A stretch of 13,253 nucleotides of DNA from the NCBI GenBank assembly GCA_035291705.1, contig DATDRM010000048.1:1-13253 (forward strand), written 5' to 3'. The notes under the pieces were generated by a model. That model searched no databases and had not been told where the DNA came from. It saw only the letters and a program-made list of their open reading frames with translations. A program made the translations under genes and the position numbers. Positions 6,866-13,042 of the stretch are shown here, in pieces. The DNA comes from DATDRM01 sp035291705. Lineage in GTDB: Bacteria > Chloroflexota > Anaerolineae > Anaerolineales > UBA4823. Each line of letters begins with the position of its first letter. Position 1 is the first letter of the stretch.

Positions 6866-7258
6866 ATGTTGTCCAAAAACACTCCCCTGACACCGCTCGA
6901 TCTGCCCCTGGAACGGGCCGAACAAATCGCCCAGATCTTTGCCGCCTTGGGGGATCCAACACGCGCCCGCATCGTTTATCTCCTGACGCAGGGCGAGTAC
7001 AGCGTCAACGCCCTGGCCGAGATCGCCGGTGTGTCTGCCTCGGCTGTCTCGCATCACCTGGCGCGCCTGCGGGATGTACGCCTGGTCAAGGCTCGCCGGC
7101 GCGGCAACCAGGTGTTTTATTCCGTCGATGATGAGCATGTTTCTACCCTTTATCGCCAGGTATTGCATCACCTGGCGCATCTGAAAGAGAGCCTGCCCGA
7201 AATTTCCCCTGATGAAACCAGCCAGATTGAACCCGAAAAGGTCAACGATCCCCGATGA
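6866..7258 (+). CDS. ArsR/SmtB-family metal-sensing repressor, CzrA-like zinc site
   Basis: A winged-helix repressor of about 130 residues. FAALGDPTRARIVYLL (25-40) is the family signature, the recognition helix follows in AEIAGVSASAVSHHLARLRD (51-70), and the wing is at about 76-86. There is no cysteine, so the ArsR alpha3 Cys site is absent. The last helix has Asp89-x-His91, His102 and His105. This D-x-H-x10-H-x2-H spacing equals the alpha5 site of CzrA (and nearly that of SmtB), which sense Zn(II)/Co(II). Metal binding should release it from DNA. Upstream in-frame ATGs at 6773 and 6848 are possible; 6866 is chosen because promoter and operator lie before it and GAGG lies 12 nt upstream, but the start is uncertain. 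Its TGA overlaps the ATG of the zinc exporter gene, so the two are translationally coupled. Confidence 0.87.
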   Translation: MLSKNTPLTPLDLPLERAEQIAQIFAALGDPTRARIVYLLTQGEYSVNALAEIAGVSASAVSHHLARLRDVRLVKARRRGNQVFYSVDDEHVSTLYRQVLHHLAHLKESLPEISPDETSQIEPEKVNDPR

Positions 7259-8364
7259 ATAACCAGGAACATCACACCCATGCGCAGCCTCACCCTGGTG
7301 ATGAGCACCTCCATTCAAGAGAAGAATTTCCCTGCCCAGATCACCAGCCCGACTACACCCAGGCGCATACAGCTATTCACAATGAAGGGCTACGCCACTG
7401 GTTAGAACAACTCTTCCGACCTCATTCCCACAACCAGCCAGTTGCTGCCCTGGACCCGGCGCTGGCCACCGCGCGGGGGATTTGGGCGCTGAAGGTCTCG
7501 CTGGCCGCCTTGCTGGTAACCGCCTTCTTCCAGGTGGCAGTGGTGGCGATCAGCGGCAGCGTCGCCCTCCTGGCAGATACGCTGCACAACTTCTCCGACG
7601 CGCTGACCTCTCTCCCGCTCTGGCTGGCGTTTGCACTGGCCCGCCGGGCGCGCAACCAGCGCTTCACCTATGGTTATGGGCGGGCGGAGGACCTGGCAGG
7701 GTTGGTGATCGTCGTGATGCTCTTCGGCAGCGCCCTGGTCGTGTTCTACGAGTCCATCCAAAAGATCGTTCATCCCCAGGCAGTTGCCAACCTTGGTTGG
7801 GTGGCCGCAGCGGCGTTGATCGGCTTTTTCGGCAACGAGCTGGTCGCAATCTTTCGCATCCGGGTCGGGCGTGAGATCGGCTCAGCCGCGCTGGTCGCCG
7901 ACGGGTATCATGCCCGCACCGATGGCCTGACATCACTGGGCGTGCTGGCTGGGGCGGCCGGCGTGTGGTTGGGTTTCCCCCTGGCCGATCCGCTGATCGG
8001 CCTGGGGATCGGGGTGGTGATCCTGATGATCGTGTGGGGGGCGGGGCGCGAGATGTGGCTGCGCTTCATGGATGCCACCGACCCGGCTTTGACCGAGCAG
8101 ATCGAAACCGCCGCCCGTTCAACCAGCGGAGTGCTCGACGCACATAATATCGCCTTACGTTGGTTGGGGCACCGCCAGCGCGGCGAGATGCATATCATCG
8201 TCGATTGCAAGCTGTCTACCTATGAGAGTCACCGTGTTGCTGAAGAGGTACGCCATAAGCTGTTCCATGACCTGCCAGCCCTGGTTGAGATGACCATCCA
8301 CGTCGACCCATGTGAATGCGACCAGGAGGTCAATTACCATCCTACGGCGCATCATGCGCTTTGA
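7255..8364 (+). CDS. CDF-family Zn(II) exporter (CzcD/ZitB-like)
   Basis: A 369-residue proton-coupled cation diffusion facilitator that moves Zn(II), and perhaps Co or Cd, out of the cytoplasm. The His-rich N-terminal tail (1-60) may bind metal. Six helices run from about 76 to 265. The transport site is His111/Asp115 in ADTLHNFSDALTSL (helix 2) and His219/Asp223 in ADGYHARTDGLTSL (helix 5); the two HxxxD motifs are typical of zinc-selective members. The C-terminal cytoplasmic domain (about 270-355) has the usual alpha-beta dimer fold, including MHIIVDCKL and MTIHVDPCEC. The start ATG overlaps the regulator stop as ATGA, so the pair forms a zinc-responsive operon. It ends 32 bases from the convergent SHOCT gene, with no clear terminator between them. 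Confidence 0.92.
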   Translation: MNNQEHHTHAQPHPGDEHLHSREEFPCPDHQPDYTQAHTAIHNEGLRHWLEQLFRPHSHNQPVAALDPALATARGIWALKVSLAALLVTAFFQVAVVAISGSVALLADTLHNFSDALTSLPLWLAFALARRARNQRFTYGYGRAEDLAGLVIVVMLFGSALVVFYESIQKIVHPQAVANLGWVAAAALIGFFGNELVAIFRIRVGREIGSAALVADGYHARTDGLTSLGVLAGAAGVWLGFPLADPLIGLGIGVVILMIVWGAGREMWLRFMDATDPALTEQIETAARSTSGVLDAHNIALRWLGHRQRGEMHIIVDCKLSTYESHRVAEEVRHKLFHDLPALVEMTIHVDPCECDQEVNYHPTAHHAL

Positions 8365-8396
8365 TTAGGACCCCTTTTCTTTAAGAGTTGCGCTGG

Positions 8397-8627
8397 CTAC
8401 CCAGCTAGCTCGCGTTTCATTAAATCATACTGCTCGCGGGTGATCTCGCCGCGAGCGTATCTTTGATCCAGGATTTCACGCGCGGTGGGAGCTTGGCCAG
8501 TGGGCAATGTCGGTGATCCCTTATCCCCAGTGAAGAGAGCCTTCACCACCCAGACTGCCAGGGCGACCAACCCGACCCAAAAGAGGATCATCAGCAACAA
8601 CCCAAATCCCATGCCGAATCCCATCAT
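8397..8627 (-). CDS. SHOCT-domain small membrane protein
   Basis: A 76-residue protein with a Met/Gly-rich N-terminus (MMGFGMGFG), one membrane helix (about 9-32), a Thr/Pro linker, and a C-terminal SHOCT motif (AREILDQRYARGEITREQYDLMKREL). SHOCT is a short domain of unknown function usually found at protein ends. The ATG at 8627 is chosen because AAGGAG lies 8 nt before it; a GTG at 8636 would place the Shine-Dalgarno directly against the start. It follows the kinase gene with its ribosome site overlapping the kinase stop, so it is the last gene of the two-component operon and may be a small accessory partner of the sensor. Confidence 0.8.
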   Translation of the reverse strand: MMGFGMGFGLLLMILFWVGLVALAVWVVKALFTGDKGSPTLPTGQAPTAREILDQRYARGEITREQYDLMKRELAG

Positions 8628-8635
8628 CTTACACA

Positions 8636-8641
8636 CTCCTT
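8636..8641 (-). promoter_or_regulatory. Ribosome binding site that fixes the SHOCT gene start
   Basis: AAGGAG on the minus strand overlaps the TAA stop of the kinase gene (8640-8642) and sits 8 nt before ATG 8625-8627. It supports coupled translation and rules against the GTG at 8636. Confidence 0.7.
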
Positions 8642-9773
8642 AAATCAATGGTAACGTGAAAGTGAAGGTGCTTCCCTGGCCGGCGCCAGGGCTTTCCGCC
8701 CAGAGGCGACCGCCGTGAGCCTCGACCAGGTGCCTGGCGATGGTCAGCCCGATCCCACTACCGCCCCCGGCGCGCGAGCGTGACTTATCCACCCGGTAAA
8801 AGCGGGTGAACAGGTGCGGCAGGTGTTCGGGCGAAATACCGATGCCGGTGTCAGTTATAGAGACATGCACCTCGTGCCCACGCCGAATTGCTGCAATGCG
8901 CACATGCCCGCCTGGAGGTGTATATTGTAGGGCGTTGCCTACCAGGTTGAGCAGCACCTGGCCGATGCGATCCTCGTCGGCCAGCGCCGGGGGCATGTCA
9001 GTGGGAACCTGGGATTCCAGGGTCACCCCCTTGTCCTCGAACTGGCGACTCAGGCGGGCAGCAACACTCTCGGCCAGGCTTGACACGGCTATTGGCTTGC
9101 GGTTTATTTCATACGCGCCCGCCTCCACCCGGCTGAGCTCCTGCAGGTCATTGACCAGCCTTTCCAGCCGATCAGCTTCCGCGTATATCTGCTGGAAGGT
9201 TTCCACCTCAGTGGGCAGGACGCCGTCCATCAGGCCCTCCATCGAACCTTTGATCGCAGTCAGGGGGGTGCGCAGCTCATGCGCCACGTCGCCGATCAGC
9301 TCGCGACGCATGCTCTCTGTCCCCTCTAATTTGGCTGCCATCTGGTTGAAGCTCAACGCCAGCTGGGCGAGTTCGTCCAGTTCACCTTTGCTTGTATCGC
9401 CTGGCACACGCACCCGCTCCGCGTAATGGCCCTCGGCGATACGCTGGCTGGCGAGCATCATCTCCCGCACCGGGGCAACCACCTGGCGACTGATGAACAG
9501 GCTGGCGAGAACTGCTACCAGGGAGGCGGCCAGCACCGCCAGGGCCAGCGCTTCGGTCACCGCGGCGCGGAAGTTTGTGAACAGGTCCGTCTCCAATCTT
9601 GCTCCCCCCATCATATCCGACATCATTCCGCTCATGGCGAGCATGTGGCGGTCAAAGGCGCTGGGCACGGCGAACTGCGCCGCGCTCGCCAGGACGATCA
9701 CCCCGACCAGGATGACGATCAGGTATGAAAGGAAGATCTTTAAACCCAGGTAGCGGCGGATTGTACTCACCAT
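8640..9773 (-). CDS. Membrane sensor histidine kinase with Met-rich sensing loop
   Basis: A 377-residue kinase. Helix 1 is at about 13-36, a short extracytoplasmic loop at 37-72, helix 2 at about 74-94, HAMP at about 95-148, HisKA with phosphorylated His165 in GDVAHELRTP, then HATPase_c with Asn280 (N box), DTGIG (308-312) and GGGSGIGL (337-343). The loop contains MLAMSGMMSDMMGG plus a His, seven Met in a short run, which points to sensing of a soft metal such as Cu(I)/Ag(I) outside the cell, as in CusS-type sensors; this is an inference. It begins 2 nt after the response regulator stop, so the pair is translationally linked, and its target is probably the Met-rich gene and others in this island. 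Confidence 0.92.
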   Translation of the reverse strand: MVSTIRRYLGLKIFLSYLIVILVGVIVLASAAQFAVPSAFDRHMLAMSGMMSDMMGGARLETDLFTNFRAAVTEALALAVLAASLVAVLASLFISRQVVAPVREMMLASQRIAEGHYAERVRVPGDTSKGELDELAQLALSFNQMAAKLEGTESMRRELIGDVAHELRTPLTAIKGSMEGLMDGVLPTEVETFQQIYAEADRLERLVNDLQELSRVEAGAYEINRKPIAVSSLAESVAARLSRQFEDKGVTLESQVPTDMPPALADEDRIGQVLLNLVGNALQYTPPGGHVRIAAIRRGHEVHVSITDTGIGISPEHLPHLFTRFYRVDKSRSRAGGGSGIGLTIARHLVEAHGGRLWAESPGAGQGSTFTFTLPLI

Positions 9774-9775
9774 GG

Positions 9776-10462
9776 CTAGTTACCCTCGTCGTCAAAGCGG
9801 TACCCCACGCCGCGCACCGTCGTGATGAAGCGCTCGTCGCCCAGTTTGTTGCGGATGTGGCCGATGTGTACGTCCACCACGCGCATCTCACCGTAGTAAT
9901 CGTATCCCCACACGCTCTCTAGCAGCTTTTCGCGGCTGAGCACCTTACCGCGCTGTTCGGCCAGAGCCCTGAGTAAGTCGAATTCGATCGTGGTCAGCTC
10001 GACGAGTTGATCGTCCACCCACACCTGGCGGCTGCCAGCGTCAATGCGTATATGCCGGAAGGCCAGCACGCTCCCTTCCTGCAACCCGATCCCACTTTGC
10101 AGGCGGCGTAAGGCGGCTTTGATGCGGGCGCTCAGCTCGCGCGGGCTGAAGGGCTTGGAGACATAATCGTCGGCCCCGACCGACAGTCCAACGATCTTAT
10201 CGGTCTCTTCGGTTTTAGCGGTGAGCAGGATGACATATACGTCCGATTCGCGGCGCAGGCGGCTGAGCAACTCAATCCCGTCCATGCCGGGCAACATGAT
10301 ATCCAGCACGATCAGGTCAGGCCTGTAAGCGCGGGCAGCCTTGAGCCCGGAGGGGCCATCCAAAGCGGTGTACACTTCGTATCCCTCCGGGCGCAGGTAG
10401 GCGCTCACCAGGTTAAGGATGCTCTGCTCGTCGTCGATGACCAGGATTCTTGCGTTGGGCAA
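9776..10462 (-). CDS. OmpR-family response regulator
   Basis: A 228-residue DNA-binding regulator. The receiver domain (4-115) has the acidic pair Asp10/Asp11, phospho-acceptor Asp54 in VLDIMLPGMDG, Thr81 and Lys103 (KPFSPREL). The winged-helix effector (about 130-225) has the ELTTIEFDLLRALAEQ and VVDVHIGHIRNKLG recognition segment and RGVGYRF wing of the OmpR/PhoB class. The start is TTG at 10460-10462: the sequence reaches the ILVIDDE strand within five residues, and the next Met would remove the acidic pair. GAGGAAG, 11 nt upstream and inside the end of the Met-rich gene, may serve as ribosome site. It is followed directly by its kinase. Confidence 0.92.
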   Translation of the reverse strand: MPNARILVIDDEQSILNLVSAYLRPEGYEVYTALDGPSGLKAARAYRPDLIVLDIMLPGMDGIELLSRLRRESDVYVILLTAKTEETDKIVGLSVGADDYVSKPFSPRELSARIKAALRRLQSGIGLQEGSVLAFRHIRIDAGSRQVWVDDQLVELTTIEFDLLRALAEQRGKVLSREKLLESVWGYDYYGEMRVVDVHIGHIRNKLGDERFITTVRGVGYRFDDEGN

Positions 10463-10468
10463 GGTTTT

Positions 10469-11371
10469 TTATTCTTCCTCACTCATTTCGATGAAGTCCC
10501 CATGCCAGGTGTGCGGGAAGACCTGGCTGGAGTAGCCGTTGACGCTGAGCATGCCGATCGTTTCGCCAGCGCGCAGGATGTGCAGGGTGTAATATCCATA
10601 GAATTGGTCGGCGTGATCCTCGGCTGTTGCCCCAGACAGGTATTGATCCAGGTAACGTTGGGCGGCTTCGACAGCCTGCTCCGGGGTGACCGGCATCTCC
10701 GCGGAGATTTCGGGAGTTGTGGCATTGCCGGGCTGGCGGGGATAACCGCCCATCATGCCCCCCATTCCCATTGACCCCATCATGCCATACCGTCCAAACC
10801 CGGCCATCGGGCTGTATTTCAGGTTCCACATCATGTTGGGGCCGTGCTCGGGGTAAACAGCCAGCGTCGCCGGGTCTACCAGCACTTCCATCGCCCCGAT
10901 GCCGGTGCTCTTCTCGACGATCTCGGCATACGCATGGTTGTCGAAAATCATTACTTCTTTCAACGTCAGGTCTGAATTCCCCAGCCCAGCCAGGTAGTCC
11001 GTCACGGCTTGCTTGGCCTGGTCAAGCGAGAGCGGTTCGACGGGGGACAGGCCACCCGGGCCATACCCGCCCATCATGCCACCATATCCACCGCCCATCA
11101 TACCGGGCCCCATAGGAAAGCCATAACCATCCGGTGTGGAACCAGGTCGATCGCTTCTGAAATAGCCCATCATCCCAGGCCCAATGCGATAGCCGAACGG
11201 CGCGGGAACCTGACCAGGCTGGGCCTGGAGGAAGCGTCCCATCATGCTCACCGGCCAGAAACCGGCCACACCCCAACTGGCGCGCCCGAAGAAGAATCCG
11301 GCCCAAAAAAGTACGGCGGCAAACAGGAGTATGCCGATAATCCCGAAAATCCAGCGTAAAGTCTTGCTCAT
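10469..11371 (-). CDS. Met-rich PepSY-like membrane-anchored protein
   Basis: A 300-residue protein. One membrane helix (about 7-29) anchors a domain outside the cytoplasm. Two Met/Gly-rich stretches (about 43-104 with GPGMMG and GGMMGG, and about 189-209 with YGMMGSMGMGGMMGG) alternate with two copies of an alpha-beta unit: LSLDQAKQAVTDYLAGLG... to VYPEHG (114-177) and VTPEQAVEAAQRYLDQYL... to VFPHTW (228-289). These resemble PepSY-type units; the assignment is by pattern only. Met-rich extracellular segments are typical of Cu(I)/Ag(I) binding. The ATG at 11371 is used because AGGAG is 7 nt before it; an upstream ATG at 11413 lies closer to the -10 and lacks such a site. It heads the operon that continues into the two-component system and SHOCT gene. 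Confidence 0.78.
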   Translation of the reverse strand: MSKTLRWIFGIIGILLFAAVLFWAGFFFGRASWGVAGFWPVSMMGRFLQAQPGQVPAPFGYRIGPGMMGYFRSDRPGSTPDGYGFPMGPGMMGGGYGGMMGGYGPGGLSPVEPLSLDQAKQAVTDYLAGLGNSDLTLKEVMIFDNHAYAEIVEKSTGIGAMEVLVDPATLAVYPEHGPNMMWNLKYSPMAGFGRYGMMGSMGMGGMMGGYPRQPGNATTPEISAEMPVTPEQAVEAAQRYLDQYLSGATAEDHADQFYGYYTLHILRAGETIGMLSVNGYSSQVFPHTWHGDFIEMSEEE

Positions 11372-11378
11372 GGTTTGT

Positions 11379-11383
11379 CTCCT
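11379..11383 (-). promoter_or_regulatory. Ribosome binding site fixing the Met-rich gene start
   Basis: AGGAG on the minus strand lies 7 nt before ATG 11369-11371, directly upstream of the membrane helix. It favours this start over the in-frame ATG at 11413. Confidence 0.7.
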
Positions 11384-11429
11384 ATCATAATCTTGATCGG
11401 TTGGATTTACCAACTTTTTTGTTACCCCC

Positions 11430-11483
11430 AGTATAGGCGATCTGCGTGAAGTCTGTATGTAGCCAGTTTAAAGTTATTGTAAA
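11430..11483 (-). promoter_or_regulatory. Promoter region of the Met-rich/two-component operon
   Basis: TATACT (minus strand, 11430-11435) is a good -10. No good -35 lies 16-18 nt upstream. Further upstream TTTACA (11478-11483) and TTTAAA (11467-11472) repeat with an 11-base period, about one helical turn, as in tandem binding sites of OmpR-family regulators. This suggests activator-dependent expression, perhaps by the response regulator encoded in the same operon. The 172-base gap holds nothing else that I recognise. Confidence 0.4.
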
Positions 11484-11543
11484 GAAAAAGGGGTTTGGTG
11501 AGAATCAAACTGGGCATACTCCCGGCTTTGATCAGCAGCGTAT

Positions 11544-12101
11544 TTACCGGTGGCCTCCGGGCCAGCTCAGTATGGGCATGTTCACGACGATTCCAGGTCG
11601 TGAGATGTCGATCTCGCCGCTCGCCTTTGCATCCAGCACTTCTGCCGCCGAGCGCAACTCGCGCGCGGTCACTCCTTCTTTCCACACCACCAAGTTAACT
11701 GCCCGCAAGGGGCTGTATCCCTCATTACCCGGCGTCGAATCAAACACATCGGGCTGAAAGCCAAAGGGACCGTCGCCTTGGACGCCGTTCGTGAAAACAT
11801 ATGCGTTCGCTAAGAACGTCTCAGGCACCTCGGCCAGCCGGGGCACCAGCACGACCTGTGGCCCCATCATTTCGGTTAGCATTCTGGCCACCTGGGGATC
11901 GGAGGCTTCGGTATGAATGAACAGGATCTCCTCCCCATTGTAAAAACCTTTTACCGGCGGCACATAGTCTATCGCAGTGGCCGAATCTCCCATCATTTGC
12001 TGCGCAGCAGTGGGTGGAGAAGTGGAGGCAACCGGTATCTGTGAGCAGGCAGCGAATAAGAGCGCCAGTACTCCCAAAACGAAACTTGTCTTGATAATCA
12101 T
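11544..12101 (-). CDS. Lipoprotein of unknown function
   Basis: A 185-residue protein with a short signal helix (3-18) and lipobox LFAAC (Cys19), so it should be lipid-anchored outside the cytoplasmic membrane. The mature part has a Ser/Thr/Pro linker, then a domain with ILFIHTEASDPQVARMLTEMMG, LANAYVFTNGVQGDGPFGFQPDVFDSTPG, LRAVNLVVWKEG and a C-terminal PGIVVNMPILSWPGG. I do not recognise it firmly; it may be a DUF7482-like domain. It has no Cys in the mature domain apart from the lipid-bearing one, so a thiol redox role is unlikely. It starts 27 nt after the CcdA-like selenoprotein gene, with GAGG only 2 nt from the ATG, and is probably in the merA operon. Confidence 0.7.
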   Translation of the reverse strand: MIIKTSFVLGVLALLFAACSQIPVASTSPPTAAQQMMGDSATAIDYVPPVKGFYNGEEILFIHTEASDPQVARMLTEMMGPQVVLVPRLAEVPETFLANAYVFTNGVQGDGPFGFQPDVFDSTPGNEGYSPLRAVNLVVWKEGVTARELRSAAEVLDAKASGEIDISRPGIVVNMPILSWPGGHR

Positions 12102-12128
12102 ATCCTCGTTTCTTATTCTTAGATAAGT

Positions 12129-12995
12129 CTATACCGGAAAGACGCGGGCGAACGCTTGTGCCCAGATTCCGAGGACGATTAACCACAATCCGACGAGGAT
12201 AAGGACCCCTCCACTCCACTTCTTTATTACCACTACCTGGGCCCGGATCGTTTGAATAAGCTGCTCTTGAGCAAAAGCAATCGCCAATGAGAGGGAGAAC
12301 ATAAGAATGGTGATCGTCACCGCAGCGACCATAAATGCGCTAAAAGCTGCAGCAGCACCTCTCATTGTGAAGGCATGTCCGGCCAGACCGGCCAGGATAG
12401 GTCCGGTTCACCCGAAACCAGCCAAGATATAGCCAAAGCCAAAAAGTGCAAAGCCAAAGGTCGGCCGCTGCCGGCGCAACCGAGCTTGGGCACGCGTCAA
12501 GGGCCGGATAATTCGCCACACCTCTCCAAAGGGTGTCGGGATCACCCCAACCTGGATCAAACCGAAGATGATCAGCACCATTCCGACGATGATGCGCAGG
12601 ACGCGTCCGGTGAGGTTGGTGAAGGTGACATTCGCAAAGAGTGAGGCGCCGCCAAGAGCCACGATAATTCCCGCCAGCAGTAAGAACAGCGTTGCTCCCA
12701 GGGACAAGGCTGCGGCAAAGACCAGCGCCTGCCTCAGCGGTGCTTGTAATGGTTCTTCCGTTGTGCTACTGGTCTCCCTTGCCAGTAGCGTTACGAGTAT
12801 TGGAAAGGAACAGGGGGAGAAAAAAGAGGCGATACCAGCGGCTGCAGCCAGTACCATCAGGCCGATCCCGGTGACATCTGGGAGGCTGAAGCGAGGGTAT
12901 AAAAGAAAGCCAGTATAACCGACAAATGCCAGGAATACAACGCTAAGTACCAGAATTAGATACCAAAAGAGAAGCTTGGACCCTCCACGCGACAT
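12129..12995 (-). CDS. CcdA/DsbD-family thiol-disulfide transporter, selenocysteine form
   Basis: A naive reading gives two pieces, but they are one frame: 195 codons, TGA at 12408-12410, then 92 more codons to TAG at 12129-12131, giving 288 residues with Sec196. CcdA/DsbD proteins carry reducing equivalents from cytoplasmic thioredoxin across the membrane through two helix-embedded cysteines. The first is visible as Cys62 in SFFSPCSFP. The second belongs in a Gly-Cys-Thr-x-Pro context, and here the frame reads ILAGFG-UGA-TGPILAGL, so Sec takes the Cys place. Helices are predicted at about 8-32 (an extra N-terminal one), 44-70, 86-115, 127-150, 178-204, 212-235 and 262-283. GGAG lies 4 nt before the ATG. 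It follows merA by 47 nt on the same strand, so it probably supplies reductant for mercury or other thiol chemistry. Confidence 0.87.
12379..12395 (-). promoter_or_regulatory. Bacterial SECIS-like hairpin after UGA 12408-12410
   Basis: Twelve bases after the UGA, CTGGCC pairs with GGCCGG (five Watson-Crick pairs and one T-G) around loop GGTCT, at +19 to +23. The loop has the GGUCU sequence known from the Escherichia coli fdhF SECIS loop, whose G and U contact SelB. The geometry equals that of the element in the DUF1573-like gene, although stem sequences and encoded residues differ. Confidence 0.8.
12408..12410 (-). other. UGA recoded as selenocysteine (codon 196)
   Basis: This TGA lies inside a membrane helix between Gly195 and Thr197-Gly-Pro, at the site of the second catalytic Cys of CcdA-like proteins. 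The downstream frame encodes the remaining helices of the fold, and a SECIS-like hairpin follows at the right distance. A Cys-to-stop point mutation or base-call error is the alternative. Confidence 0.85.
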
Positions 12996-13042
12996 TTAGC
13001 TCCGTCCTACCAATTCTAGATTTCCTTATTTCCTTACACGGA

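Noticed and set aside
8362..8364. TGA ending the CDF exporter as a recoded codon
   Set aside because: The protein ends at the normal family length after a His-rich tail, and the following bases do not give a plausible extension.
1913..12995. Genome-wide reassignment of UGA to an amino acid (alternative code)
   Set aside because: Several genes here end properly at TGA (regulator, CDF exporter, NapH-like protein) and tryptophan uses TGG, so the two internal UGAs are specific events rather than a changed code.
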